From the NCBI GenBank assembly GCA_016744375.1, contig JADGEM010000014.1:1-64000 (forward strand): 64,000 bases of DNA, read 5' to 3'. A model generated the notes under the pieces. It saw only the letters and a program-made list of their open reading frames with translations, ran no database searches and was not told the DNA's origin. The translations under genes were made by a program, and so were the position numbers. How positions within the stretch are numbered: position 1 is the stretch's first letter; each line of letters opens with the position of its first letter. Source of the stretch: Gammaproteobacteria bacterium. GTDB taxonomy: Bacteria > Pseudomonadota > Gammaproteobacteria > GRL18. Below, one piece after another: positions 1 to 8,703 of this stretch.

Positions 1-71
1 TGCTCATTGACGAACCTGAGCTGAATCTTGGAACAGAAATTCTACATATGATGGAAAAGTTAAGAAAATGA
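1..71 (+). pseudogene. 3' end of an AAA/ABC-type ATPase gene, probably truncated
   Basis: The reading frame enters from the left edge and ends at the TGA at 69-71. The visible residues include LIDEPELNLG, a typical Walker B plus signature-like motif of AAA_15/AAA_21 or ABC-type ATPases. In such proteins the Walker B is normally followed by 50 or more residues carrying the H-loop (often a TTHS motif). Here the frame stops about 20 residues later and neither other frame restores an H-loop. I infer a truncated remnant, but the upstream part is outside the window, so a short but intact protein cannot be excluded. Confidence 0.5.
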
Positions 72-86
72 TATTTCTACAAGGTT

Positions 87-341
87 TTACGAATACCCTA
101 AAAAGTGAACGGCTGCAAGAATACCCTTTTTATGCTCAATTTCATGATGGAGTTCAGTGGAAAAAAGGGAGACTTGTTTTTCAACAAACTGTTCTAAATT
201 AATTTGTTGTTGTTGGAGATAGAAATAAATACCGATTAGAAGAAGAAAAAACAGAGCAATGCTGATCGGAATCAGAATAATTCTGATCAAATTTCCAGAT
301 TGTCTTTCATATTTTTTTTTCATAATTTGTCTAAATGACAT
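87..341 (-). pseudogene. N-terminal fragment of a membrane sensor (CHASE-like)
   Basis: An 84-residue frame with a basic N-terminus, one strong transmembrane segment (about residues 18-42) and an amphipathic stretch that ends abruptly at GILAAVHFLGYS. This arrangement, with a helix containing an L-AV-F-type motif after TM1, resembles the start of CHASE-type periplasmic sensor domains found on diguanylate cyclases and histidine kinases. The frame then hits TAA with no domain completed, and a second stop follows about 9 codons on. An in-frame ATG at codon 7 could be the true start. It lies downstream of the Gld-type operon on the same strand. Probably a broken gene abutting the ATPase remnant at 1-71; a small intact membrane protein is the alternative. 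Confidence 0.4.
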
Positions 342-424
342 TAATTTCTATAAAGGGGTACCCATTTGAGATTGCAACAACTGCTTACAACATTGTAGTG
401 TATTATTGGATTCTTGCCATAATC

Positions 425-1348
425 TCATGAATCCTTTTTCTGCTGCAGGTTTTTCTGTGGTAAAAATTCCGTCAATTGTTTCAGTATGAGAGGACTGATC
501 CAATAGGCAACCTGGATATCGTTTCGAAATAATTTAATTTGTCTGCCATCTTGAATAATAAAATAGTGAATGCTTCTGGGAGAAGAGTCTGCCTCATCTC
601 GGGGGGAGTTAAATGTGAGGGTGATACTGGGACTTTTTTGTAATTCGGCGGTGCTTACGGGCAGTGATACATTCGTTTCAACCTTTGTGGCCTTTGCTTT
701 TTGCCAGAAATCTATGAATTGAGCAATGCTGTCAGAGCTTACTTCAGGTGAGTTGGGGTTTAATGCCCAGTGAATTCCACTTAGGGTCAGTTTTTTACCT
801 GGCCATGAAATGCTCTTAATCTTGGCCTGGGGTGGCAAAAGAGCAGGTGATAAAAAAGTATCCAGATTGGCTCTAAGCTGATAATAAATAATGCCGTTAA
901 TTAAATGAATTGTGTTATTTGCGGATTGAATGTTGTTACTAATATTCATGGCATAGCGTTGTTGATTGATTGGATCTTCACTGCCGATAGTGATTTTATT
1001 TTTATTTAACCAGACTGAAATTGATGGTATTTTTAAATGGTAGCGATCAAGCTCACTGTCTTTTACCTGAAATTGAGAAAAACTACGTTTTTCTGCCAGT
1101 GCTGTGATGGTCTTAACTCGCATGGGGTTGGCAGGTAATTGATAGGGTTCTGTTAAAAACCAGCCATTTTTGTATTTTTTTAATTTTACTGAACCAATGT
1201 TTTGACGCTCAATGATGATGGTTTCGACCTTATTTGCTTTAATAGAGGTCAGATAAATGGGTTCAGCCTTGTGTAAACCGGGTTGAAACCAGGCGATAAG
1301 TGATAATAGGATGGCAATAATAAAAAGGATGCTATTGGTTTTTACCAT
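425..1348 (-). CDS. DUF4340 domain protein of a Gld-type ABC transporter
   Basis: A 307-aa protein with one N-terminal transmembrane anchor (about residues 7-23, ILFIIAILLSLIAWF) and a predicted extracytoplasmic beta-rich remainder. Its features match the DUF4340 family. Such proteins are regularly encoded last in operons with a GldA-type ATPase, a GldF-type permease and a GldG-type auxiliary protein, exactly as here. The start codon lies one base after the stop of the upstream gldG-like gene, which implies translational coupling. The biochemical role of DUF4340 is not established; a part in the exporter's periplasmic assembly is inferred from context. Confidence 0.8.
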   Translation of the reverse strand: MVKTNSILFIIAILLSLIAWFQPGLHKAEPIYLTSIKANKVETIIIERQNIGSVKLKKYKNGWFLTEPYQLPANPMRVKTITALAEKRSFSQFQVKDSELDRYHLKIPSISVWLNKNKITIGSEDPINQQRYAMNISNNIQSANNTIHLINGIIYYQLRANLDTFLSPALLPPQAKIKSISWPGKKLTLSGIHWALNPNSPEVSSDSIAQFIDFWQKAKATKVETNVSLPVSTAELQKSPSITLTFNSPRDEADSSPRSIHYFIIQDGRQIKLFRNDIQVAYWISPLILKQLTEFLPQKNLQQKKDS

Positions 1349-1349
1349 G

Positions 1350-2780
1350 TTATCGATTACGCCTCTTAAACCAGATAATACTACCGGTTATGATCAATAT
1401 TGCAGGGATTAAAAATAGAAAAACAGCACCCAGAAGAGAGAGCATAACAGGGGACATATCCAGTGTAATATCATCTTTAACCCGGGTTGGAATGGCAATA
1501 AACTGCTCATCATGACTCAGCCAATTGAAAATATTCATACCCATGTCCAGGTTCCCGGCATTGCCTAAAAATGTGTTTGACAGAAAATCCCCGTCACCTA
1601 TGACAATTATGCGTTGTTCTTTTGTCTTATTGGGATTGAACTCGTTTGCCAGCTGGCGACTTAAAATCATACCGATGTTAATGGGGCCAATTATATCCAG
1701 AAGTTCACTATAGTGAACACGGTCTTTTAGTGGTGAGGTTTCAATCCAGCTGCGCTCTATAGTGGTTAAAAAAGGCATAATATCAAAAGCCTGTTTTCGG
1801 GAAGCATTGGGTGTTTGTTCTAAGTGCTTATCTTCATCCAGATAAGTTGGCAGGCGCTCAATTCCTGCTGCCTGTGGAAATAATGTCACTGTTGAAAAAC
1901 CATTAATAATGGGATGCCGGGGATATTCAGTTATGATGGCGTAATCCGGGCGGGTGATGCCATAGCGCTCTGTTGTCGGATCCACCACCACACCATCTAA
2001 AAATTCAACGCCCAATAATTCAGACAGTGGTAATAAGCCGTGCATGGGTTGATTCTGAGTAATTTTTAAAGGCTCACCCAGCCAGAGCAGATTGCCTCCG
2101 GTCTTGACGTAGTCAATGATCAAGCGTACTTCGCTGGGTAATAATGCAGCTTGCGGTCCTGCAATGACCAGTACAGAGACATTGCCTGGGATATTCATTG
2201 TTTTGGCCAGATTAATAGTATCCACTAAAAATCCCTGTTTTTTCAGGTGATGGCTGAATGTTTTTAGATCAAAATTGGCTTCATGAACAGGGCTGCGTTC
2301 TCCGTGCCCCTGTATGAACAGAATCTTGCGCTCTTTGGCACGCATCAGGCGATGCAGAGTGTTGCTCAGATCCTGCTCGGAAAGTTCGGTCAAATGCTCC
2401 TGCCGCCCCTGATAATGAATAATCATTTCACCATCAACCACAATGTTCAGACTGCGGATTTTATCTGGATCTGAATTGGGGTTGATGAATCGAAGTGAGA
2501 CGTCTGGCTTAATATGCTGATAGCGCCCCACTAATTCCTGGATGGACTGTTTGAGTGAGGTGTTGCTTGTATATGAAATAATTTCAACAGGGGCCTCAAT
2601 GGTTTCCAAAAGCTGTAAGGTGATTTCATTGAGAGAGTTTTGATTGTTTGTGGTCCAGTCTGCAAGGTAAACATAGCGATTACTTAAAAAAGCCAGCAGA
2701 CCAATGATGGTCAGAAATAAAATGGTGAATAATAGGTTCTGCCATTTTAATGATTGAGTTGAGTGGCTGTTAATATCCAT
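1350..2780 (-). CDS. GldG-like ABC transporter auxiliary protein
   Basis: A 476-aa protein with an N-terminal TM helix (about residues 14-35), a large extracytoplasmic domain of the ABC_transp_aux type (residues about 45-430, including LFIQGHGERSP and VLVIAGPQ) and a C-terminal TM helix (about 448-470) followed by a basic KRRNR end. This two-anchor architecture is typical of GldG and of related proteins outside Bacteroidetes. In Flavobacterium GldA, GldF and GldG form an ABC complex needed for gliding. In proteobacteria the homologous operon is common but its substrate is unknown. It sits 32 nt downstream of the permease gene and 1 nt before the DUF4340 gene. Confidence 0.85.
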   Translation of the reverse strand: MDINSHSTQSLKWQNLLFTILFLTIIGLLAFLSNRYVYLADWTTNNQNSLNEITLQLLETIEAPVEIISYTSNTSLKQSIQELVGRYQHIKPDVSLRFINPNSDPDKIRSLNIVVDGEMIIHYQGRQEHLTELSEQDLSNTLHRLMRAKERKILFIQGHGERSPVHEANFDLKTFSHHLKKQGFLVDTINLAKTMNIPGNVSVLVIAGPQAALLPSEVRLIIDYVKTGGNLLWLGEPLKITQNQPMHGLLPLSELLGVEFLDGVVVDPTTERYGITRPDYAIITEYPRHPIINGFSTVTLFPQAAGIERLPTYLDEDKHLEQTPNASRKQAFDIMPFLTTIERSWIETSPLKDRVHYSELLDIIGPINIGMILSRQLANEFNPNKTKEQRIIVIGDGDFLSNTFLGNAGNLDMGMNIFNWLSHDEQFIAIPTRVKDDITLDMSPVMLSLLGAVFLFLIPAILIITGSIIWFKRRNR

Positions 2781-2812
2781 AACACGTATCTTTGCTGGGA
2801 TCCTTAAAATGA

Positions 2813-3586
2813 TTAATGCGGAAGGCGTAAATGTTCTAGACGGCGAATACTGAGCACTAAAAACAGTTCGATAAATAAGAAGTAATAGGCAATATCGGCA
2901 GTAGAAAAAACACCCTTAAGCAAGGGTTCAAAATGATTGAGTAAGGAAAACCAGCTGAGTACACTACTGCCGTCCTGGGCAAAAGAAGTCTCCATTTCGG
3001 CACTATTGCCAGCCCAGTTAATAATCCACAGAAATAATAACAGACCAAAACTACTGACGGCGGCGATAGCAGGTTGGCGGGTTAGTGTGGACATATAAAG
3101 CCCTGCTGCTGCAAAAGAGGCCAGAACCAGAGTTAGTCCTAAAAGAGCGGAAAAAAGCTGGCCCAGATCAATGGCAGCACCTAAAAGGAGTGAAAAGGGC
3201 ATTAATGCAATCATCATAACCAGGATGAATAAAAAACCTAAAACACCCAGATATTTACCTAATATAATCTGGGTCATTGATACTGGAGCACTGAATAAAA
3301 GCGGCAATGTTTGATTTTTTTGCTCTTCACTGATCAGTCGCATTGTTAATAAAGGGACAATTAATAATAAAATAATAGCTGAGCCGCCGAGTAAAGGGGC
3401 AATGACCAAATCGGTCAAACCGGGGGAATCTTCCAGAACTGATAATTTGGCCTGCAGCTGTATATAGCTTTCAAGTTGAGTGAGAAATTGATAGCACATA
3501 ATCAACTGCATGACAGTCAACATAGCCCAGGCAAGAGGTGATAAAAACAGACTTTTTAATTCACGGAAAGCAATTAACTTAATCAA
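2813..3586 (-). CDS. ABC-2 type permease, GldF-like
   Basis: A 257-aa integral membrane protein with about six hydrophobic segments and a short cytoplasmic N-terminus (IKLIAFRELKSLFLSP), typical of ABC-2/GldF permeases. The frame begins with TTG at 3584-3586, two bases after the stop of the ATPase gene. An AGGAG Shine-Dalgarno sequence sits about 8 nt upstream, inside the end of the ATPase gene, which supports this non-ATG start and tight coupling. It should form the membrane channel that works with the ATPase encoded just upstream. The substrate is not identifiable. Confidence 0.88.
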   Translation of the reverse strand: MIKLIAFRELKSLFLSPLAWAMLTVMQLIMCYQFLTQLESYIQLQAKLSVLEDSPGLTDLVIAPLLGGSAIILLLIVPLLTMRLISEEQKNQTLPLLFSAPVSMTQIILGKYLGVLGFLFILVMMIALMPFSLLLGAAIDLGQLFSALLGLTLVLASFAAAGLYMSTLTRQPAIAAVSSFGLLLFLWIINWAGNSAEMETSFAQDGSSVLSWFSLLNHFEPLLKGVFSTADIAYYFLFIELFLVLSIRRLEHLRLPH

Positions 3587-3587
3587 C

Positions 3588-4682
3588 TCATGTCTCCTGT
3601 TGTTGCACAGAAAGAGACTCTATGGGGGGAGCAATACGAGTGAGTGACATGAAAATATCTTCAAGCGTCTGTTTCTCTGAGAAAATTTCATATAAGCCCC
3701 ATTGTTGTTCATTGGCCATTTTAATCAGTGTTTGAGCGATCTGGATGATTGTTTTAGAAGTAATGGTATCAGCGGATATAGCTTCTGGAACCGGGGTTTC
3801 GATAGAGTCAGGCAATGCACAATTTATAATAAGGCTCTCCCCGTTTTGCTGTACTGAGCTGATATTCTCCAGTGCTTCAATTTGTTTTATATCAACGGGG
3901 TTGCTGCAACTCATATGCAGAGTGTGTGTCTGCATCTGTTGATTTAATTGATTGATCGATGCATTAAAAATCAGCTTACCCTGATTAATGATTTGGACAT
4001 TATCACAGATGGCCTGAATTTCGGGAAGAATATGACTGGATAACATGACACTGTGAGTCTGGCCCAGTTCCTGAATCAGCTTGCGGATTTCAATCATCTG
4101 AATCGGATCAAGCCCCACTGTTGGTTCGTCAAGAATGACAATGTCCGGTGAGTGGATAATGGCCTGTGCAATACCAACGCGCTGCTGATACCCCTTAGAA
4201 AGATGATTGATCACTCGTTTGCCATGCTCTGCCAGACCGCAACGCTCCCTGGCGGCAGTGACAGCCTGCTTAACATCAGCTTTAGCAATCTGGTTCAGTT
4301 GTGCACAATAATTCAGGTACTCATCCACAGTGAGTTCTTTATAAAGCGGTGGTGTGTCAGGTAAGTAGCCTATTTTTGCTTTGGCCTCAATGGGTTTGTC
4401 TAATAAATCAAAACCGGCAATTTTAATGTGGCCATGGGTTGGTGCCAGATTTCCTGTCAGCATTTGCATAGTGGTTGATTTTCCAGCACCATTTGGACCT
4501 AAAAAACCCAAAATTTCACCGCGCTTTAACGTAAAGCTGATATTATCAACAGCAATGGTATGCTTATCTTTACTATTTGAACGGTTGCTGGAGAAGTGGC
4601 GGGAAAGCTGCTCTACTTCGATTAAAATTTCACTGTCCATGTCAATGCGGGCCACTATTTTATAATGCTTAAATTGTAGCAT
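3588..4682 (-). CDS. ABC transporter ATP-binding protein, GldA-like
   Basis: A 364-aa cytoplasmic ATPase. Visible motifs include Walker A (GPNGAGKST), the signature region (LSKGYQQRVGIAQA), Walker B (DIVILDEPTVGLDP) and the H-loop (SSHILPE). The C-terminal third after the ATPase core is a DUF4162-like tail common in ABC-2 exporters. The longest frame starts at 4682, but codon 15 (ATG at 4638-4640, MDSEILIEVEQL) matches the usual family start better. Neither start has a convincing Shine-Dalgarno sequence. It is the first gene of the four-gene exporter operon running leftwards and is divergent from the HyuA gene. Confidence 0.9.
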   Translation of the reverse strand: MLQFKHYKIVARIDMDSEILIEVEQLSRHFSSNRSNSKDKHTIAVDNISFTLKRGEILGFLGPNGAGKSTTMQMLTGNLAPTHGHIKIAGFDLLDKPIEAKAKIGYLPDTPPLYKELTVDEYLNYCAQLNQIAKADVKQAVTAARERCGLAEHGKRVINHLSKGYQQRVGIAQAIIHSPDIVILDEPTVGLDPIQMIEIRKLIQELGQTHSVMLSSHILPEIQAICDNVQIINQGKLIFNASINQLNQQMQTHTLHMSCSNPVDIKQIEALENISSVQQNGESLIINCALPDSIETPVPEAISADTITSKTIIQIAQTLIKMANEQQWGLYEIFSEKQTLEDIFMSLTRIAPPIESLSVQQQET

Positions 4683-4874
4683 GATTTATTTAGGATATTC
4701 AGTTTCCAGTCGTGAATTGAGTAATTTAGGTGAATCCCTTGATGAAATGGATGATGAAATGGAGACGACCCAGGAACAGGCTATACTTTTCTCCATTGTG
4801 AATTGTAAAATAGCTTTTTCATGAGAGAAAGCGTCTGAAAAACACCCTATTATATAATTTAAAGAGATTTTCAA

Positions 4875-6917
4875 TTGCAAACTGTTACTTTCAGTAGGTC
4901 TACTGAGCAAATTCAGCAAATATCCGATGAAACACGCATTCTTGGTGTTGATACCGGTGGGACTTTTACCGATTTTGTCTACTACAGGCGGGGACAACTG
5001 ACTATTCATAAAGTGCTGTCTACTCCCCATGCGCCGGAACAGGCAATTTTACAGGGCATTAAAGAGCTGGGTCTGGATAAACAACTGGCGCAACTAGCCA
5101 TCGTACACGGCTCAACTGTTGCAACCAATGCGGTGTTGGAAAAAAAAGGGGTTAAAACAGTATATGTGACCAATACAGGGATGGCGGATGTCCTGACCAT
5201 TGGGCGGCAGGCGCGTAAAGAGTTATATAATCTTTGCCCCAAACCAGAGTCTCCTCCAGTGCCGCGCTCCTTGTGTTATGAGCTGAGCTGTCGAGTGGAT
5301 GCCAGGGGGAAGCGTTTGCAAACACTGAATAATAATGAACTGCAGAACCTCAATGATTTTATTGCCCGGCAGCAGCCTGAATCAATAGCCATTAATTTAT
5401 TATTCTCCTTTCTGGATGAGCAGGATGAGTTGCGAATTGAACAAAGTTTAAAAAAAGCATTTCCTGAAATGTTTCTTTCGCGCTCCTCAGATGTCTTACC
5501 GGAATACAAGGAATATGAGCGGGGTATGGCAACCTGGTTAAATGCCTGGGTCGGCCCTCGGGTTCAGGGCTATTTACGGAGATTGACCGAGGCAATCCGA
5601 CCTGCTCAGTTGGCTGTTATGCAAAGCTCTGGGGGTACGATTGCTGCAGAAAAAGCCGCTGAACAGGCAGTAAGAATGCTTTTATCAGGACCTGCGGGGG
5701 GGCTGGCCGGGGCAAAGTACATTGCCGGGCAAAATAATAATTTACTGACTTTTGATATGGGTGGTACTTCAACCGATGTTGCCCTGATTGAAGGTGAACT
5801 GCAGTTAACCAGTGAAGGATACATTGGGGATTATCCAGTGGCAATTCCAATGGTGGATATGCATACAATTGGAGCGGGTGGTGGTTCCATAGCACGAGTG
5901 GATGAAGGTGGTGTATTGCAGGTGGGGCCAGAGTCAGCTGGTGCCAGTCCGGGACCAGCCTGTTATGGTCTGGGCGGCAGACAGGCGACGGTCACGGATG
6001 CTAATCTGATTTTAGGACGACTTTCAGCCGATGCACCCTTAGGCGGCAGTTTGTCCCTGGATAAACCAGCGGCAGAAGAAGTGATTGGCAACTTAGCAAA
6101 GTTTTTATCCTTAACCATAGAAGAAACAGCATCAGGTATTATTCAGGTCGCTAATGAACATATGAGTCGTGCCTTACGAGTGATGTCGATACAAAGAGGG
6201 ATTGATCCTAAAACACTGGTTTTACTTTCCTTTGGCGGTGCGGGTGCCCTGCATGTCTGTGCTCTGGCTGATAACTTACAAATGAGCCATGTAATAGTGC
6301 CGGTTCATGCTGGAGTCTTATCGGCTTTTGGCATGGTGGTAGCGCCTCATACCCGTGATTTATCTCATACAATCAATGCACTTCTTATGGAGTCAGAACA
6401 AATTAATGAGCACTTGAAAGCTCTCTCTGACAGGGGGATTTTAGAATTAAAATCAGAAGGCATTGATGAATCACGGATGACATGCCATTATTCAGTTGAT
6501 CTCCGGTATGTTGGACAGTCTTACACACTCAATGTGCCCTGGTCTGAAACTAGCGAAGCTCTGACTCTGGCTTCAGAGTCTTTTCACTCACTGCATAAAA
6601 AACGTTATGGGCATTTGCACGATCAGCCTGTTGAATTAGTCAATATTCGGGTTAAAGTCAGTGCTCCACCCATCATTTTAACTTTGCCTGAGCTCATGCC
6701 AGCGACAAATAAACCGATAGTGGCAACGCAGCGAATGGTTTATGGTATTGATGATGCTGTACCGGTCTATCACAGAGAACAATTAAAAAGCAGTCACCAA
6801 CTGATTGGTCCGGCTTTAATTACAGAGCAAGTCTCAACCACCTGGCTTGCACCTTCCTGGCAGTGTACAGTTGATGGAATTGGTAATCTGGTTTTAAAGA
6901 AAAACACAGGAACCTGA
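4875..6917 (+). CDS. Hydantoinase/oxoprolinase family protein (HyuA type)
   Basis: A 680-aa protein. The N-terminal Hydant_A_N domain carries the actin/ASKHA-like phosphate loop GVDTGGTFTDFVYY (about residues 24-37); the central Hydantoinase_A domain shows LLSGPAGGLAGA and LTFDMGGTSTDVALI; a GAGGGSIA loop lies near residue 335. Relatives use ATP to open cyclic amides (N-methylhydantoin, 5-oxoproline) or carboxylate ketones, usually together with a HyuB partner. No HyuB gene is adjacent, so the substrate is not assigned. The start is TTG at 4875 with an AAAGAGA-like ribosome site upstream; no in-frame ATG lies before the DTGGT loop. A NIF3-like gene follows 1 nt after the stop. Confidence 0.85.
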   Translation: MQTVTFSRSTEQIQQISDETRILGVDTGGTFTDFVYYRRGQLTIHKVLSTPHAPEQAILQGIKELGLDKQLAQLAIVHGSTVATNAVLEKKGVKTVYVTNTGMADVLTIGRQARKELYNLCPKPESPPVPRSLCYELSCRVDARGKRLQTLNNNELQNLNDFIARQQPESIAINLLFSFLDEQDELRIEQSLKKAFPEMFLSRSSDVLPEYKEYERGMATWLNAWVGPRVQGYLRRLTEAIRPAQLAVMQSSGGTIAAEKAAEQAVRMLLSGPAGGLAGAKYIAGQNNNLLTFDMGGTSTDVALIEGELQLTSEGYIGDYPVAIPMVDMHTIGAGGGSIARVDEGGVLQVGPESAGASPGPACYGLGGRQATVTDANLILGRLSADAPLGGSLSLDKPAAEEVIGNLAKFLSLTIEETASGIIQVANEHMSRALRVMSIQRGIDPKTLVLLSFGGAGALHVCALADNLQMSHVIVPVHAGVLSAFGMVVAPHTRDLSHTINALLMESEQINEHLKALSDRGILELKSEGIDESRMTCHYSVDLRYVGQSYTLNVPWSETSEALTLASESFHSLHKKRYGHLHDQPVELVNIRVKVSAPPIILTLPELMPATNKPIVATQRMVYGIDDAVPVYHREQLKSSHQLIGPALITEQVSTTWLAPSWQCTVDGIGNLVLKKNTGT

Positions 6918-6918
6918 T

Positions 6919-7239
6919 ATGTATTCACTAATTTATTATGTTTCCGAAAATGATCATGAGCCTCTGAAGCGGGCTTTATTTTCCAGTGGTGCGGGTAAAA
7001 TTGGTAACTATGATGAATGCTGCTGGGAAGTGTTGGGAAACGGGCAATTTCGCGCACAAGCTGGCAGCCAGCCGACTCTTGGGAAAATCGGTGAACTGGA
7101 AAAAGTCAGCGAATATAAAGTAGAGATGGTTTGTGAGGATACTTTGATCCACAAGGTCGTTGAAACTCTGCTAAAAGAGCACCCTTATGAACAGCCAGCC
7201 TACTTTGTGACTCGGGTGTTGTCACTGAATGAGCTGTGA
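6919..7239 (+). CDS. NIF3/YqfO-like PII-type domain protein
   Basis: A 106-aa protein that resembles the small inserted domain of NIF3/YqfO (DUF34) proteins occurring alone: an N-terminal strand (YSLIYYVSENDHEPLKRALF), a central GAGKIGNYDECCWEV motif and a C-terminal HPYEQPAY motif. The domain has a PII/CutA-like fold and is thought to bind small ligands or metal; its cellular role is not settled. The gene begins one base after the HyuA stop (TGATATG), so the two are almost certainly co-transcribed and translationally coupled. Confidence 0.85.
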   Translation: MYSLIYYVSENDHEPLKRALFSSGAGKIGNYDECCWEVLGNGQFRAQAGSQPTLGKIGELEKVSEYKVEMVCEDTLIHKVVETLLKEHPYEQPAYFVTRVLSLNEL

Positions 7240-7520
7240 GGGAGAAGTAAAAAGAGTGCCCGAAAAACTACTTGTACGATATTGGTACTTCTGTGCTATA
7301 ACCCCAAAATCATCAGACAGCTTTATGTCCATGCAAGCAATATTTTACCCTGATCTCTGCCATAAATTTGAAACTCTGCAGACTTGATTCTGTCGTGACT
7401 GTAAAAATAAGAAGATATTATCAATAATTCTACTGATAATATGTCAGCATATTTTACAAAAATAATTATATAGACACATACAAAAAAATATATCATTGTT
7501 TTTATTGAGATTTATTTTTT
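7240..7520. other. Non-coding stretch upstream of the PEP-CTERM gene
   Basis: About 280 nt between the NIF3-like gene and the sigma-54 promoter. It is AT-rich, especially after 7400, and holds no convincing ORF; the longest ATG frame, near 7327, is about 20 codons and lacks a ribosome site. No clear terminator for the upstream operon is visible. Binding sites for a sigma-54 activator would be expected here, but I see no convincing dyad. Confidence 0.5.
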
Positions 7521-7536
7521 TGGATCGATTTTTGCA
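7521..7536 (+). promoter_or_regulatory. Sigma-54 (RpoN) promoter of the PEP-CTERM gene
   Basis: TGGATCGATTTTTGCA has the invariant GG (7522-7523) and GC (7534-7535) exactly 10 nt apart, matching the -24/-12 consensus TGGCACN5TTGCA at the key bases. It lies about 64 nt before the start codon of the PEP-CTERM gene. PEP-CTERM loci are known to be associated with sigma-54 and the PrsK/PrsR regulators. A second site with identical geometry precedes the other PEP-CTERM gene in this window. Confidence 0.75.
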
Positions 7537-7599
7537 CTAAATAGTTTAAGTATATTAGTATTTATTATTTATACAGTCAAAATATTAAAGGAGTATATT

Positions 7600-8559
7600 A
7601 TGACACAAAAAAATATTTTATCTGTTGCAGTCTTACTGGCAGCAACGGGCATAGCATCCAACGCTTTATCAGCTTCTATTATAATGGAAGGCGATTTTGT
7701 TAGAACAGCAGTGAGTGATAATGGTAGCCTGGGTTTTGGGTCCGGGACTGCACCCGGAATTCTTCATGATCCAACAGGTACAGGTACTTTTGGTTCTGAT
7801 GACTATTTAACACCAGGTACCCCGTGGGAGATGTTATCAGTACGATCTGATCAGACTGGTACCGATACTAATAACAATACTACTACCTCCTCCGGTGCAA
7901 TTGCACAAGTAGGCAGCTTGGTTGATAGTAGTACAGCGACAACCAGCTCTGTCACCTGGAATGGAATGATGAGAGGTTTTTATGATATCTCCACGACTTA
8001 TTTCTTTGCCGATGGTGATGAGCGTATCAGTATGTCAACCACTATTACCAACACAAGCTCTAATGAACTAACAGGCCTCAGCTTTTTGAGAGCTCTTGAT
8101 CCCGATCAAGATGTCTTTTCTGGAGGTACACACTTCACCATAAATGGACGAGGTTATGACTCTAATAGCGATGGTGACTTTGACGATGCCGGTGATATTG
8201 CACCAGAAGACTGGACTCATTCGGAAGGTGCTGTTACCGGCTTAACGATTGGTCTTTGGACTGACTCTGCATTAGCGCATAATAGCGGGGTTTCAAGCCC
8301 ATGGACAACAAACCATGACTTCTATCTTGGTGGTGGTGATGATGGCGATGGTGATTATGCTATTGGTCTGGCTTTTGATCTGGGCGCTTTAGGCGTAGGT
8401 AGCTCAATTTCATTCGATTATGCTTATATTATGGGTGACTCACTTGGAACAGTGGATATTCCTGATGATGATGATGGTACAGCAGTGCCAGAGCCAAGTG
8501 TACTTGCTTTGTTAGGCTTGGGATTACTAGGTCTTGTTGGCTTTAAACGTCGTAAATAA
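7600..8559 (+). CDS. PEP-CTERM sorting-domain protein
   Basis: A 319-aa secreted protein. It has an N-terminal signal peptide (about residues 1-25), a Ser/Thr/Asp/Gly-rich body with acidic runs (SNSDGDFDDAGD, GGGDDGDGDY, DDDDG) and a C-terminal sorting signal made of the VPEPS motif, a hydrophobic helix and a KRRK tail. PEP-CTERM proteins are exported and processed by an exosortase, usually for extracellular polysaccharide or floc formation; no exosortase gene is in this window. AAAGGAG lies 8 nt before the ATG. A sigma-54 promoter precedes the gene and a strong terminator follows. The acidic runs suggest cation binding, which is inference. The body matches no domain I recognise. Confidence 0.9.
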   Translation: MTQKNILSVAVLLAATGIASNALSASIIMEGDFVRTAVSDNGSLGFGSGTAPGILHDPTGTGTFGSDDYLTPGTPWEMLSVRSDQTGTDTNNNTTTSSGAIAQVGSLVDSSTATTSSVTWNGMMRGFYDISTTYFFADGDERISMSTTITNTSSNELTGLSFLRALDPDQDVFSGGTHFTINGRGYDSNSDGDFDDAGDIAPEDWTHSEGAVTGLTIGLWTDSALAHNSGVSSPWTTNHDFYLGGGDDGDGDYAIGLAFDLGALGVGSSISFDYAYIMGDSLGTVDIPDDDDGTAVPEPSVLALLGLGLLGLVGFKRRK

Positions 8560-8590
8560 ATCCAGTAATAAGTCATTAACAATGGAAAAA

Positions 8591-8625
8591 GCCAACACTG
8601 CTTTTAGTAGTGTTGGCTTTTTTTA
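8591..8625 (+). terminator. Rho-independent terminator between convergent genes
   Basis: GCCAACACT (8591-8599) pairs perfectly with AGTGTTGGC (8609-8617) across a short loop, and a T-run follows directly. An A-run precedes the stem, so it could also serve the convergent prsT-like gene that ends at 8704. Confidence 0.85.
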
Positions 8626-8703
8626 CACATTTTATTTTGTTATCTAAAGCTAAACCTCTGCTTTTTTAATTATCTTTCTGACTCTGGCTGGTCTAGAGTT
8701 TGC

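Noticed and set aside
4686-5030. 114-aa minus-strand frame over the start of the HyuA gene
   Set aside because: It overlaps the well-supported HyuA coding start, has no recognisable protein features, and is best explained as a shadow frame.
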